From assembly GCA_017881185.1 (NCBI GenBank), contig JADGRE010000020.1, forward strand, positions 1 through 44,505: a DNA stretch of 44,505 nt, given 5' to 3'. Made by a program: the position numbers and the translations under genes. The notes beneath the pieces were generated by a model, which worked only from the letters and a program-made list of their open reading frames with translations, did not search any database and was not told where the DNA came from. Positions 1 through 9,303 of this stretch are shown here, piece after piece. How positions within the stretch are numbered: position 1 is the first letter of the stretch; every line of letters starts with the position of its first letter. The DNA is from Pseudomonadota bacterium (GTDB taxonomy: Bacteria > Myxococcota_A > Polyangia > Polyangiales > JAFGIB01).

Positions 1-86
1 GCACCCGACGTGCTGCCCGAGGTGCATCCGCCGACCGAGCTGAGGACAAGAGAAGAAGCAGCCACGAGCCAAAGCGAGATCTTCAT
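1..86 (-). CDS. N-terminus of a secreted lipoprotein (partial, runs off left edge)
   Basis: Only the first 28 codons are inside the window. The reverse strand reads ATG, a Lys at position 2, a hydrophobic core (ISLWLVAASSLVLSS) and a textbook lipobox VGGC with the lipidated Cys at residue 21, followed by a Ser/Thr/Gly-rich linker. An AAGGTGG ribosome-binding site lies about 6 nt upstream of the ATG. The mature protein lies outside the window, so its function cannot be stated. It points the same way as the lipoprotein gene at 332-1420. The 245 bp between them hold no other gene that I can support. Confidence 0.7.
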   Translation of the reverse strand, partial: MKISLWLVAASSLVLSSVGGCTSGSTSG

Positions 87-331
87 CGACAACCACCTTA
101 AGCTGAGACAAGGCGACGATGCTACGCAATGCGGGTGCGACTTGAGAAGAGGCCACGCCCACCCGCTCGGTGGGTTCGTCCAAACACCAGGGCCGATCTG
201 TGTGCACACGTGTCCCATTGTGGGCGACCCGCGCACGCGGCATAGAACGTGCGCGGTCAGCAACTCGTCGGCGGGACCGGCTCAGCGGTGGCGTGTGAGC
301 GCGGGTCCCACCCGAGCGCTTCGGTGGAGCC

Positions 332-1420
332 TCACCGCGCGACCCGGACGATCGTGGGGCCCGAAGGCCCGTTCTCTTTCCACACCAGGTTCGTCGCGTC
401 GTAGGTGATCGAGGAGACGAACCCACGGCCGCAGGCCGCGAGCATGCTGTGCCCTGTCGAGACGGATACCGAGTGGATCTCGTACGGAGCCGCGTTGAGT
501 CTGGGGATCGAGTACGCCGTGTCGCCATCGAGCAGCACGGCTGCCGGGTTGTTGGATCCTGGAAGCTGGAACTGACCGACCTTCGTGCCCGAGCTGTCGT
601 AGCGGTTGGTGTCGCCGGAGGTACAGAGGAAGAACGTCGAGCCGACGAGGAGGTGGTTGCAGGTGTCGCTCGTGAGGGCCGCAGCGCTCGACGGCGCGGA
701 GGCGTTGGAGTCGACGTTGAACACGCCGCCGCCGCCCTGACCCGCCGCGAACCAGACCTTGCCATCCTTCAGCTGGTTGCCGATGAACACGAGCGTGTCT
801 TTGTCGGCGATCACCACGTCGGTCCCGGTCGAGATCGACACGCGGTGGATCTGCATGTGGGAGCCCGAAAGCTGCGGGCTGAAGACGAAGAGGTTGTCGC
901 CGTCCGCGGCGAACGGGTACGCAAGCAGCGCGTCGAAGGTCTGCGTCGTGTGCACAGGCGTCGGCGTGCCGCCGGTGCTCGGCATGGTGTAGAGGACCGC
1001 TGCGGCGGGGCTCACGCCCTCGGCCTGCAGGAGGTAGATCTCGTCCGCCGTCGCAAGATACGAGAGGACGGTCTTGGACGCGGGCGCAGCATACAGCGTG
1101 GTCTCGCCTGAGCCGTCGATGTTCTTCTGCTTCAGCGCGCCGGCCTTCGAAGTGGGGAGGTTGCCGCTGGGTCCAACGCTCCTGTCGATGTAGAGGATGT
1201 GATCGCCGTGAGCGGAGATGGTGTCGACAGCGGTGGCGTTGCTCACCACCGCTGTGCCGAGGGTGCAGCCGGCGCCGCCCGCGTCCGTGCCCCCGCTGGT
1301 GCTTGCGTCGGCGGCTCCGCCGTCTGCGCCGGTCGGCGCTGCACCGCCCGAGCCGCCCGAGCACGCGCTCAGCACAAACAGGACGAGGACGGCGACGATT
1401 GCAAGGTTGGGGCGTTTCAC
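332..1420 (-). CDS. lipoprotein, probable beta-propeller-like repeats
   Basis: I chose the GTG start at 1420 because it gives a compact signal peptide (VKRPNLAIVAVLVLFVLSAC) with lipobox LSAC and Cys20. It also avoids overlap with the exonuclease gene, which ends at 1557; a longer in-frame start at 1603 exists but would overlap. After the Cys comes a Gly/Ala/Asp-rich linker. About 300 residues follow with recurring blades of the type hydrophobic-Tyr/Trp-Ile-Asp (for example HILYIDRS, DEIYLLQ, DNLFVFS, KVWFAAG, TAYSIP), as in DUF5050/YncE-like propeller proteins of myxobacterial envelopes. No catalytic motif is visible. The protein is probably anchored in the outer membrane, and its ligand is unknown. 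Confidence 0.75.
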   Translation of the reverse strand: MKRPNLAIVAVLVLFVLSACSGGSGGAAPTGADGGAADASTSGGTDAGGAGCTLGTAVVSNATAVDTISAHGDHILYIDRSVGPSGNLPTSKAGALKQKNIDGSGETTLYAAPASKTVLSYLATADEIYLLQAEGVSPAAAVLYTMPSTGGTPTPVHTTQTFDALLAYPFAADGDNLFVFSPQLSGSHMQIHRVSISTGTDVVIADKDTLVFIGNQLKDGKVWFAAGQGGGGVFNVDSNASAPSSAAALTSDTCNHLLVGSTFFLCTSGDTNRYDSSGTKVGQFQLPGSNNPAAVLLDGDTAYSIPRLNAAPYEIHSVSVSTGHSMLAACGRGFVSSITYDATNLVWKENGPSGPTIVRVAR

Positions 1421-1556
1421 GAGTGCAAAGCTAGAGTAGTTCAGCGAGCGCGTCACGCACGCCGAGCGCCGGAACATGGCCATGGCTGGCTTGGGTTGAT
1501 CCGGGTCAGCCGCGCCACCGATCGCGCCTTGGGGCACGCCAGCTGGACCGCCGCCG

Positions 1557-2327
1557 TCAGCTGCGTCGTCGGCGGCTGAAGTCGAGCTCTTGGCGCGTCG
1601 CATACTGCGTCTGCAACCCGATCACCTCGGCGTAGGTCGCCGGCATGCGCTCTGCCAGTGCATACAGCACGTGGCCCGCGGCTTGTGCGTCGCTCGCCGC
1701 GCGGTGCGCGCGCTCCAGCGCGATGCCCAGGCGTGCGGTCACTTCCGTCAGCTTCTTGCTCTTGTCGTCGCGGTAGAGCTCTCGCACCCAGACCAGTGGG
1801 TCGATCCACACCACGTCCGAGACGAACGCCGGCGGCAAGGCCTGTGCGGCAGGCTCCGCTTGCTCGGCTCGGGTCACGCCCGCGCGCGCCAGCTCTGCGT
1901 GCAAGAACGCCCGATCGAAACCCGCGTTGTAGGCCACGGGTAGGTGGCCGCGCAGCACCTCGTGCAGCTCCTGCACCACCTCGGCGAAGCTTGGCGCGCC
2001 CGCGACTTCTTCGTCGCTGATGTTGTGCACCGCGCGCGACTGCTCGGGGATCGGCACACCCGGGTTCACCAGCCAGTTCTTGAGTGCCGTGAGCTGGCCG
2101 CCTGCGAAGCACGCCACGCCGATCTCGAGGATGCGGTCGTTGTCGGCCGACAGACCGGTGGTCTCGAAGTCGATGACCGCGACGCGCGCCTCGGCCCAGC
2201 GCGTGGTCGGCTCGAAGTCGCTCGACAGGCCCACCACGTTGGTGACCACGGCCCCGAGGCGATCGGCGATGCCGGGATAGTGTCGGCCGGTGGGGAAACA
2301 GCCGCAGACTTCGAACGAGGCGCGCAT
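1557..2327 (-). CDS. DEDDh 3'-5' exonuclease (DnaQ / Pol III epsilon-like)
   Basis: The 256-aa protein is a stand-alone RNase T/DnaQ-fold exonuclease that removes nucleotides from 3' ends of DNA or RNA. Exo I is VIDFETTGLS (Asp and Glu ligands) near residues 50-60, Exo II is YNAGFDRAFL in the middle, and Exo III is HRAASDAQA, with the His and Asp of the DEDDh class. The Asn-His-Ile-like segment VHNISDEEV, typical of epsilon-like exonucleases, is also present. There is a roughly 50-residue N-terminal extension before Exo I, and no polymerase or UvrC-like domain is attached. It is divergent from gluQ with 151 bp between the starts. The exact physiological role (proofreading, repair or RNA turnover) cannot be told from sequence. 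Confidence 0.88.
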   Translation of the reverse strand: MRASFEVCGCFPTGRHYPGIADRLGAVVTNVVGLSSDFEPTTRWAEARVAVIDFETTGLSADNDRILEIGVACFAGGQLTALKNWLVNPGVPIPEQSRAVHNISDEEVAGAPSFAEVVQELHEVLRGHLPVAYNAGFDRAFLHAELARAGVTRAEQAEPAAQALPPAFVSDVVWIDPLVWVRELYRDDKSKKLTEVTARLGIALERAHRAASDAQAAGHVLYALAERMPATYAEVIGLQTQYATRQELDFSRRRRS

Positions 2328-2478
2328 GGTAAAAGCAGATCATGCGCCGGCCACGAACACAAGCCTCGACGCCGCATGCACGCGTTCCGCTGCGGGGCGC
2401 GCCTGAAGAGCATTGGTGTTTTCGTCGTGCAGCGCTCGCGCACCACGCTGCGAGCGCGATCGCCCGGAGCGCTCGGCG

Positions 2479-3447
2479 ATGAGCGTTGGCTACGCAGGTT
2501 ACCGTGGTCGGCTCGCGCCCTCACCCACGGGGCACATGCACTTGGGCGTGGCGCGCACGGCGCTGCTCGCTTGGCTGCGCGCGCGTGCTGCGGGCGGCGC
2601 GCTGGTGCTGCGCATCGAGGACATCGACACGCCGCGCGTCATCGCGGGCTCCGCCGAAGCCATCATGGGCGAGCTGCACTGGCTCGGAATCGACTGGGAC
2701 GAAGGCCCGGCCACCGATGGCCTGCCGCTACCGCCCGGCCCACACGCGCCCTACCAGCAATCGGCGCGCACCGCGCTCTATGCGGCGGCCATCGAGCAGC
2801 TGCGCTTGCGAGGCTTCGTCTACCCGTGCACTTGCTCGCGCAAGGAGATCGCGCAGATCGCCAGTGCACCCCACGGCGATCTCGGCCCGCTGTATCCTGG
2901 CACCTGCCGCAACGGGCCCAGCCACCCCGGGCGCCCGGCGTCGTTGCGCTTTGCCATGCCCGAGCCTGCGCCGAGCTTCGTCGATCTGCTGCAAGGCCCC
3001 TACAACGCTGGCGTTAGTGACGACTTCGTGTTGCGCCGCGCCGACGGACTGTACGCGTACCAGCTCGCGGTGGTCGTGGACGATCTCGCCATGGGCATCA
3101 GCGAAGTGGTGCGTGGCGACGACCTGCTCTCCTCCACACCCCGTCAGATCGCGCTCTACCGCGCGCTCGGTGCGCATGAGCCCGCGTTCTTCCACGTGCC
3201 GCTCTTGCTCGACGCCGATGGCCGCCGCATGAGCAAGCGCTTCGCCTCGCTGTCGGTGACGCAGTGCCGAGCAGGTGGCGCCAGCGCCGAGCAAGTCATC
3301 GGCGCGCTAGCACACACGCTCGGCCTCGCAGCACGCGACGAAGCGCTGTCCGCCGCGCAGCTTCTGCCACGCTTCGACCCGAGCAAGCTGCCAACCGCGC
3401 CGACCACGCTCGATACGGCAAGCCTGTTTCAGCATCCCACCGCGTGA
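2479..3447 (+). CDS. gluQ: glutamyl-Q tRNA(Asp) synthetase
   Basis: GluQRS is a paralogue of the GluRS catalytic half. It attaches glutamate to the queuosine base at position 34 of tRNA(Asp). The HIGH-like motif is SPTGHMHLG at residues 15-23. The zinc site is CTCSRKEI followed by YPGTCRNG, and the KMSKS-like loop is RRMSKRF. At 322 aa it lacks the anticodon-binding C-terminal half of GluRS, as expected for the family. I chose the ATG at 2479 because the conserved YRGRLAPSPTG begins eight residues later; an in-frame start at 2413 adds only non-conserved residues. The stop overlaps an in-frame GTG of the next gene, so the two are probably co-transcribed. Confidence 0.93.
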   Translation: MSVGYAGYRGRLAPSPTGHMHLGVARTALLAWLRARAAGGALVLRIEDIDTPRVIAGSAEAIMGELHWLGIDWDEGPATDGLPLPPGPHAPYQQSARTALYAAAIEQLRLRGFVYPCTCSRKEIAQIASAPHGDLGPLYPGTCRNGPSHPGRPASLRFAMPEPAPSFVDLLQGPYNAGVSDDFVLRRADGLYAYQLAVVVDDLAMGISEVVRGDDLLSSTPRQIALYRALGAHEPAFFHVPLLLDADGRRMSKRFASLSVTQCRAGGASAEQVIGALAHTLGLAARDEALSAAQLLPRFDPSKLPTAPTTLDTASLFQHPTA

Positions 3448-3464
3448 ACCTGGAGAACACCGTC

Positions 3465-4922
3465 ATGGACCAAGAGCGCCTCAGCCAGCACATCGACGAG
3501 CTTTGGGATGTCTCCATCATCGCTGCGCTCAGCGCGTACATTCGCATCCCGAACAAGTCGCCCTTCTTCGACGCGCAATGGCGCGAGCACGGCCACATGC
3601 AGCGTGCCGCCGAATGGATCGCCAGCTGGTGTCGCGCGCGGCAGATCCCCGGCTTGCAAGTGGAGCTGGTGCAGCTGGCAGGTCGCACGCCGGTCATCTT
3701 CATGGAGATCCCCGGCACAGCTGACGCAGCGGGCGAGGACACGGTCTTGCTCTACGGTCACCTCGACAAGCAGCCGGAGCTCGGTGGTTGGCTCGAAGGC
3801 ACCGGCCCGTGGCAGCCCACGCTGCGTGGCGATCGCCTCTATGGTCGCGGCAGCGCCGACGACGGCTACGCCGCCTTCGCCGCGCTCGCCGCGCTCGAAG
3901 CGCTGCACGCGGCAGGTGGCAGCCATGCACGCTGCGTCGTGCTGATAGAAGCCTGCGAAGAATCGGGCAGCTACGACTTGCCGCACTATGTCGCGCACCT
4001 CTCGAAGCGCCTGGGCGACGTGAGCTTCGTGGTGTGTCTCGACTCGGGCTGCGGCGACTACGAACGTTTGTGGAGCACCACCTCGCTGCGTGGGCTCGTG
4101 ATGGGCAATCTCGTGGTCCGCGTGCTCGAAGAGGGCGTGCATTCGGGCGACGCCAGCGGCATCGTGGCCTCCAGCTTCCGCATCGCGCGTCAGCTCTTGT
4201 CGCGCCTCGAAGACGAACGCACCGGCGAGCTCAAGTTGCGGCAGCTGCACGCCAGGGTGCCCAAAGAGCGCAAGCAGCAGACCGAGCTCACCGCGAAGGT
4301 GCTGAAGAAGAGCGTGTACGCAGGCTACCGCTGGGCCGGCAAGATGCGCCCCGTGCAGACCGACCCTGCACAATTGCTCTTGCGCCGCACTTGGTCGCCC
4401 ACGCTCTGCATCACTGCGGCCGCTGGCCTGCCCGACCTGAGCAGCGCCGGCAACGTGCTGCGCGCGAGCACCACGCTCAAGCTGTCGATTCGCTTGCCGC
4501 CCACCTGCGATGCCAAGCGCGCCACCGCACGCGTCAAGCACACGCTCGAGAAGCAGCCGCCTTACGGCGCGCTCGTACGTTTCGAAGCCGAGGACGGCGC
4601 CGACGGCTGGGACGCACCAGCGCTTGCGCCATGGCTCGGCGAGGCGCTGCGCAGCGCCTCACGGGCAAGCTTCGGCAAGGACCCGTGCTTCATGGGTGAG
4701 GGCGGCAGCATCCCCTTCATGGCCATGCTCGGGCGCAAGTTCCCGCGCGCTCAGTTCCTCATCACCGGTGTGCTCGGGCCCCAGTCCAACGCCCATGGAC
4801 CGAACGAATTCCTGCACTTGCCCACGGCCAAGCGCGTCACGGCGTGCGTCGCCCGGGTGCTCGACGCCCATGCCCAGCGAGCGCCGTCAGCCGCCCCGCG
4901 TCGCCGTCGGCCAGCCAAGTGA
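3465..4922 (+). CDS. M20-family metallopeptidase / dipeptidase
   Basis: The 485-aa enzyme is a cytosolic di-zinc hydrolase of the M20/ArgE/DapE/carboxypeptidase G2 clan, probably a dipeptidase. The first metal ligands are in LLYGHLDKQPE (His99, with Asp101). The bridging Asp is in GRGSADDG (around 132-133), the catalytic acid pair is in IEACEESG (Glu165-Glu166), another metal Asp is in CLDSGCGD (Asp193), and the C-terminal His lies in SNAHGPNE. The dimerisation 'lid' sits between about residues 205 and 330. The ATG at 3465 follows GGAG at 3452-3455. The gene is 17 bp downstream of gluQ and on the same strand, which suggests one transcript. Substrate specificity is not readable from the sequence. 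Confidence 0.9.
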   Translation: MDQERLSQHIDELWDVSIIAALSAYIRIPNKSPFFDAQWREHGHMQRAAEWIASWCRARQIPGLQVELVQLAGRTPVIFMEIPGTADAAGEDTVLLYGHLDKQPELGGWLEGTGPWQPTLRGDRLYGRGSADDGYAAFAALAALEALHAAGGSHARCVVLIEACEESGSYDLPHYVAHLSKRLGDVSFVVCLDSGCGDYERLWSTTSLRGLVMGNLVVRVLEEGVHSGDASGIVASSFRIARQLLSRLEDERTGELKLRQLHARVPKERKQQTELTAKVLKKSVYAGYRWAGKMRPVQTDPAQLLLRRTWSPTLCITAAAGLPDLSSAGNVLRASTTLKLSIRLPPTCDAKRATARVKHTLEKQPPYGALVRFEAEDGADGWDAPALAPWLGEALRSASRASFGKDPCFMGEGGSIPFMAMLGRKFPRAQFLITGVLGPQSNAHGPNEFLHLPTAKRVTACVARVLDAHAQRAPSAAPRRRRPAK

Positions 4923-4997
4923 GCCCTCGCTTGGCCTCCAGGGTACCACTGGGTGCCACAAGGTCGGGACGTGGTCTCTGCGCTGCGTTCGCTTCGC

Positions 4998-5462
4998 TCA
5001 GAAGCGGCCGCTGACGCTCATGAACGCCATCTTGTCGTTGGCCTCGCGCAGGCGCTGCGACAAGATCTTGATGAAGTTCCACAGGATCTCGTACGCGAGA
5101 TCTTTGTGGATGAAGAGCAGGTCTTCGAAGGCCTCGCGCGTGATCACGAGCAAGCGCGCCTTCTCGTGCACGTGGGCGTCGGCGCTGCGCGGCACGTCGT
5201 CGATGAGCGACATCTCGCCGAAGGCTTCGCCCTGGCCGAGGACCGCGAACGCTTCTTCGCCCATGCCGGGCAGGTTGCGCGAGATGCGGATCTTGCCGTC
5301 GAGGATGAGGTAGAGCTTGTCGCCCAGCTCGCCTTCGCGAAACACCAGGGTGTTGCGCTCGTGCAGCTCTTCGCCCGCGATGGCCGCGATGCGCTCCAGG
5401 CCGCGTGGCGTGAGCCCGCGAAACAGATGGATGGTGCCCAATGCCGCTTGGACGTCTTCCAT
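4998..5462 (-). CDS. cyclic nucleotide-binding (CRP-like sensor) domain protein
   Basis: This 154-aa protein consists almost entirely of one cNMP-binding beta-roll plus a C-terminal helix pair. The phosphate-binding cassette region reads FGEMSLIDDVPRSADAHV, with the FGE Gly-Glu pair and the Arg in the family's ring-binding position. The N-terminal part (LFRGLTPRGLERI) is the usual cap. There is no helix-turn-helix, so it is not a DNA-binding CRP. It may act as a small sensor or as the regulatory partner of another protein. The ATG at 5462 has GGGGGA about 8 nt upstream; an upstream in-frame start at 5504 is possible. It is convergent with the M20 gene, 75 bp away. A relative of the same length lies at 36264-36728. 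Confidence 0.85.
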   Translation of the reverse strand: MEDVQAALGTIHLFRGLTPRGLERIAAIAGEELHERNTLVFREGELGDKLYLILDGKIRISRNLPGMGEEAFAVLGQGEAFGEMSLIDDVPRSADAHVHEKARLLVITREAFEDLLFIHKDLAYEILWNFIKILSQRLREANDKMAFMSVSGRF

Positions 5463-5781
5463 GTTCAGTGCTGTCCCCCGCCGCGACGAGGCCGACTCTA
5501 TCACCTTTCAACTGGTGGCTCAGATCGCAGTTGGCCACGAAGCCGGGGGATACGGCAAATAAGCGAGGGTGGGACGAGAGGAGATGAGAGTGCAGAGGAG
5601 AGCAGAGCGCGACCGGACGGCGGGCTGTGGCGGTGGGGTGTTGGCGGGGGACGGGAGGGTTGCAAGTGCGCCGGCCGCGAAGACCGGACAGGGTGCAAGC
5701 CGTGCGTCCCCGGCCCAGCCCCACCCGCCCCGGGCCGCCGTCAGGTCGCGCTCTGGTTCTCGTTCTCGTTCTGCCGACCGC

Positions 5782-6717
5782 TCACTCGTGCGTGGCGAGG
5801 AAGCGCTCGGCTTCAATCGCAGCCATGCAGCCCGTTCCAGCTGCTGTCACCGCCTGGCGGTACACGTGGTCTTGCACGTCGCCTGCGGCAAATACGCCCT
5901 CCACGCTGGTTTGCGTCGTGCCGGGCTTCGTCTTCACGTAGCCGTTCTCGTCGAGCTCGAGCTGGCCCTGGAACAGATCGGTGTTCGGCGTGTGGCCGAT
6001 GGCGATGAACAGGCCTTCCACGGCCAGCTTGCTCTTGGCGCCGGTCTTCAGATTCTCGAGCGTGATCGCGTTCACCTTGTTCTGACTCACGTCGTGCACA
6101 TCGGCCACCGCCGAGTCCCACACGAACTTGATCTTCGGGTTCTTGAGCGCGCGCTCGGCCATGATCTTCGAGGCGCGCAGCTCCGAGCGGCGGTGAATGA
6201 CCGTGACGCTCTTGCACAGGCCCGCGAGGTAGTTGGCCTCTTCCATCGCCGTGTCGCCGCCGCCCACCACCGCGACGTCCATGTTGCGGAAGAAGTAGCC
6301 GTCGCAGGTGGCGCAGGCGCTGACGCCGTGGTTCTGCAGCTTCTGCTCGTTCGGCAAGTCGAGCCAGCGCGCACGTGCCCCGGTCGCGACAATCACCGTC
6401 TGCGCCACGTACTCTTGCTCGTCGGTGTAGAGCTTGAACGGCCGCTTGCTGAAGTCCACGCGCTCGACGTCGGCGCTGATGATCTTGGTGCCGAAGCGCT
6501 CACTCTGCTTCTTGAACAGCTCCATCATCTCGGGGCCCTTGATGCCCTCGGGGAAGCCCGGGTAGTTCTCGACCTCGGTCGTGATCATCAGCTGACCACC
6601 CGCGACGCCACCGCGCACGATGCCTTCGATCATCACCGGCGAGAGGTTGGCGCGCGCTGCGTAGATGGCTGCGGTGTGGCCGCCGGGGCCCGATCCAATG
6701 ATGATGACCTTGTGCAT
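5782..6717 (-). CDS. trxB: thioredoxin-disulfide reductase (NADPH)
   Basis: The 311-aa flavoprotein transfers electrons from NADPH through FAD to thioredoxin. The FAD dinucleotide motif is GSGPGGHTAA at residues 8-17. The redox-active disulfide is CATC (Cys135/Cys138) within SACATCDGYFF, and the NADPH motif is VGGGDTAMEE at 151-160. The C-terminal FAD motif is GVFAAGDVQD. Length and domain order are those of low-molecular-weight bacterial TrxB. A GGACCAGAGAG Shine-Dalgarno-like sequence precedes the ATG. The gene is divergent from the LuxR-type regulator, with 389 bp between. The 3' side has a purine-rich, non-coding 277-bp stretch. Confidence 0.96.
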   Translation of the reverse strand: MHKVIIIGSGPGGHTAAIYAARANLSPVMIEGIVRGGVAGGQLMITTEVENYPGFPEGIKGPEMMELFKKQSERFGTKIISADVERVDFSKRPFKLYTDEQEYVAQTVIVATGARARWLDLPNEQKLQNHGVSACATCDGYFFRNMDVAVVGGGDTAMEEANYLAGLCKSVTVIHRRSELRASKIMAERALKNPKIKFVWDSAVADVHDVSQNKVNAITLENLKTGAKSKLAVEGLFIAIGHTPNTDLFQGQLELDENGYVKTKPGTTQTSVEGVFAAGDVQDHVYRQAVTAAGTGCMAAIEAERFLATHE

Positions 6718-7106
6718 GGCTACTCTCTGGTCCTTTCAGCGCCCCTGAAGCAAGTGCAGGGCGGGTTCCGGTCGATTAGTGGCCGGCACCATCGCGTACT
6801 GTTTGGGGGTTCGCAATCTCAGCGTGGCGCTCACCCGGCGCAGGCGTTTTGTGCTGATCCCAGGCTGGGACCTGCGCCGACCCCAAAAAGCGACATGATC
6901 CCGGAGGCTTCAGGCGTCCCAGACCGGTGATCTGTCCCACGAAATACTGGGTCATCGCTCAACTTTCGACAGGTGTGCGCAAAATGTGGCCATCAGAGGC
7001 GTTGACACACCCAAGATTGCCATCCAGTGTACGGACAGTGGCGGTGTACGCTTTGTGCGCATGACTTGAGGAAACACACGGGTGCCGCGCGGGGGCTGAG
7101 ATCGAA
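6718..7106. other. intergenic region between divergent trxB and LuxR-type gene
   Basis: 389 bp with no coding sequence that I can support. It must hold the promoters of both flanking genes. A TTGACA hexamer at 7002-7007 faces the LuxR-type gene, but the sequence 16-18 bp downstream (CAGTGT and neighbours) is a poor -10, so I do not call a promoter. No clear operator dyad was found. Confidence 0.4.
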
Positions 7107-7832
7107 GTGGTCCAGTTGCTCGTGGCGCCTAAGCAAGAAGGTGAAGTCGTGGTCCCGTCAGAGTTCCTGCAAATCGCCGAAAACCTCAATCATCTCGATC
7201 CTATCCGCACGTATCCATTGCGTGCGGCTAAGCTCGTGGCCGACCTCGCCAACGCGACTTCCTATCGCGTCGAGCTCGAGCTCGGGGATCAGCGCAAGCT
7301 GGACAGCACCCCCCCACCGCCCATGGAAGGCGGCCGGCCGGTGTCGCTGCCGCTGCGTCACGGACGGCAGGTGCTGGGCACCATCCATCTGTACCTACCC
7401 GAGGGCAGCGACAAGCTGGACACCACCGACCTGCGCCTGGCCCGCTGGGGTGCACGCGCGCTGGCTCGCGGTCTGTCGTACTCGAGCCGCATGAATCGTG
7501 TCGGGCCCGAGAACCGCAAGCGTCTGGTCGAGCTGGCGGATCGTCTGGAGCGCACGCCGCTGACCAAGCGTGAGAAGGAAGTGGTGACCCTGCTGGCGTC
7601 GGGCGCCTCGACGCGCGCGATCGCCGAGCAGACCAAGCTCACCGTGGCCACGGTGCACACCTATCTCAAGCGCATCTACTCCAAGCTCGGCGTGCACTCG
7701 CGCGTGGAGTTGGTGGCCCGCATGGTCGGCACGGTCAGCAGCTTCCCGCCCGCGGGTGGCGAGCATGACGAAGAGCTGGACCTGCTCGACCACGAGCTGG
7801 TCGACGACCAGCCGCTCGTGGCGTCCGCCTGA
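7107..7832 (+). CDS. LuxR-family helix-turn-helix transcriptional regulator
   Basis: The 241-aa protein carries a GerE/LuxR DNA-binding domain at about residues 150-210. It contains LTKREKEVVTLLASG, the turn STRAIAEQTKLT and the recognition helix VATVHTYLKRIYSKLGVHSR. The N-terminal 130 residues look like a degenerate GAF/PAS-type sensor (hydrophobic beta pattern SYRVELELG, LGTIHLYLP) and do not match a response-regulator receiver. The protein ends with an acidic tail (EHDEELDLLDHELVDD). The start is a GTG at 7107 with GGGGG about 11 nt upstream. It is divergent from trxB, so a redox or stress role is possible but not shown. Confidence 0.85.
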   Translation: MVQLLVAPKQEGEVVVPSEFLQIAENLNHLDPIRTYPLRAAKLVADLANATSYRVELELGDQRKLDSTPPPPMEGGRPVSLPLRHGRQVLGTIHLYLPEGSDKLDTTDLRLARWGARALARGLSYSSRMNRVGPENRKRLVELADRLERTPLTKREKEVVTLLASGASTRAIAEQTKLTVATVHTYLKRIYSKLGVHSRVELVARMVGTVSSFPPAGGEHDEELDLLDHELVDDQPLVASA

Positions 7833-7917
7833 CGGCGAACGCTCACCAACGCCATAGAAGCCAGTGCGGCCCGCGCTGCGCTGGCAGCGTGCGGCCGGCC
7901 CGTGTTACGAGCGGCGC

Positions 7918-8442
7918 ATGGCTCGAGGCGGCAAGCAACGCAGCGCGCGCGCACCGCGTGCCCGGCTCACTCACCTGGACGCGCAGGGTCGCGCGCACAT
8001 GGTGGAGGTCGGCGACAAAGCGGTGACTGCGCGCGAGGCGATCGCTCGCGGCCGCGTGCGCATGTCGCCTGCCACGCTCGACACCTTGCAGCGCGGCACC
8101 GCCAAGAAGGGCGATGTCCTCGCCGTCGCGCGCATCGCGGGCATCCAGGCTGCCAAGCGCACACCCGAGCTCATCCCGTTGTGCCACGCCATCATGCTCA
8201 CCGGTTGCGAGCTCGCGTTCAGCCCCGATGCGACCCAGAGCGTGTTGCACATCGAGGCCCGCGTGCGCGCGCTCGACCGTACGGGTGCCGAGATGGAAGC
8301 GCTCACAGCGGTCGCGGTGGCAGCGCTCACCGTGTACGACATGCTCAAGGCCGTCGATCGCGAGATGACCATCGAGGCCATCGCGCTGCACGAAAAGCGC
8401 GGCGGCAAGAGCGGCGACTTCGTGCGTGCGCGCAAGCCGTAG
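7918..8442 (+). CDS. moaC: cyclic pyranopterin monophosphate synthase
   Basis: MoaC works with MoaA to convert GTP through 3',8-cyclo-7,8-dihydro-GTP to cyclic pyranopterin monophosphate, the first stage of molybdenum cofactor synthesis. The family motifs are intact: [24 protein letters not shown] (substrate pocket; His in LCH), [11 protein letters not shown], and [11 protein letters not shown], which carries the catalytic Asp and Lys. The C-terminal [10 protein letters not shown] matches the family. The 174-aa length has a short basic N-terminal extension ([15 protein letters not shown]). The ATG at 7918 precedes the conserved LTHLD start, and a further upstream ATG at 7864 adds nothing conserved. 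No other moa genes lie next to it. Confidence 0.94.
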   Translation: MARGGKQRSARAPRARLTHLDAQGRAHMVEVGDKAVTAREAIARGRVRMSPATLDTLQRGTAKKGDVLAVARIAGIQAAKRTPELIPLCHAIMLTGCELAFSPDATQSVLHIEARVRALDRTGAEMEALTAVAVAALTVYDMLKAVDREMTIEAIALHEKRGGKSGDFVRARKP

Positions 8443-8589
8443 TCGAAATCACCGCGTCGGTGGTGCCGTTGCCCATGCCCGAGGGGCCGTCTTGCGCAGA
8501 TCCAGCGCGGATTGCGCGGCTGAAGCAGCTGGCACGCCTACTGCATAGCTTCGCCTCGGCCGCGTTGGCTTTCACGAGGAGATGTGGGC

Positions 8590-9084
8590 ATGCAGACGAG
8601 TCCAGAGGTCGTGTCGGAGCTTCCGTCTGTCGCGTTTCGCAGCGAAGCGCCAAAGCCCAGCAACGAGGTCATCAATCGCCGTCAGCACGAGCGCTTTGGT
8701 GTGGCCGGCAGCTTCGTGCGCGTGCACTGCAAGAGCTTTCCAGTCCATGGCGCCACGGCCGAGGTCAATCCCACCGGGGTTTTCGGCGTGCTGCAGCGTT
8801 TGTTCTCCTCGCAGTGCGAGGTGGTCGACCTGAGCAAGGGCGGTTTGTCGTTCGAGACCACGCGCGAGCTGACGCAGGGCCAGCGCGTCACGGTGAGCCT
8901 GCACGTACCGGGTCATGAGGCGCCGCTCATGCTCGTCGGCGAAGTGCGCTGGCAGAAGCCGCTGCGGCACAGCCGGATCCGCACCGTTGGCGTGCACTTC
9001 GCGCCTTTCGGCAAGCGCGAGGGCTGCAACTCGATCCAAGCACTGCACGTACTGCGTCAGCTGGAATCGGAATACGGCAAGTAG
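8590..9084 (+). CDS. PilZ-domain protein (possible c-di-GMP receptor)
   Basis: The protein is about 164 aa with one PilZ domain. The first c-di-GMP motif is degenerate but recognisable (NRRQHERF, in place of RxxxR). The second motif is VDLSKGGLSF (D/NxSxxG), followed by beta strands ending in GVHFAPFG. It has no membrane segment, so it would act in the cytosol on motility, polysaccharide or transcription targets, as PilZ proteins do. The ATG at 8590 is 7 nt downstream of GAGGAGA, while a GTG at 8584 is too close to that site. It lies 147 bp after moaC on the same strand. Confidence 0.85.
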   Translation: MQTSPEVVSELPSVAFRSEAPKPSNEVINRRQHERFGVAGSFVRVHCKSFPVHGATAEVNPTGVFGVLQRLFSSQCEVVDLSKGGLSFETTRELTQGQRVTVSLHVPGHEAPLMLVGEVRWQKPLRHSRIRTVGVHFAPFGKREGCNSIQALHVLRQLESEYGK

Positions 9085-9303
9085 GCTTCAGCCACGTGAT
9101 GCGAGCAGGCGCGCCGGCAGCCAGGCCAAGCACAGGCCCGTCTACAGCGTACGCGCCTGCGCGACAGTTCGGTGCGCGCCGGCGACCCTGTGCGACGGCT
9201 CGCGCCGCAGGGCCAGTCGCAGCAACCTGGCCGCGCCGGTGGGTCTCACGTATCGTCGTGTGCTCGTGGCCGCGACCGCGCGCGGGCATGCAGGCGCCTC
9301 ACC

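Noticed and set aside
10-408. A 132-codon forward frame at the left edge
   Set aside because: It is antisense to a clear lipoprotein signal peptide (1-86, reverse) and to the 3' end of the next lipoprotein, and has no domain.
5560-5700. Purine-rich tract downstream of trxB as a possible triplex or promoter element
   Set aside because: It is only a G/A-rich non-coding stretch without repeats or symmetry strong enough to support a function.
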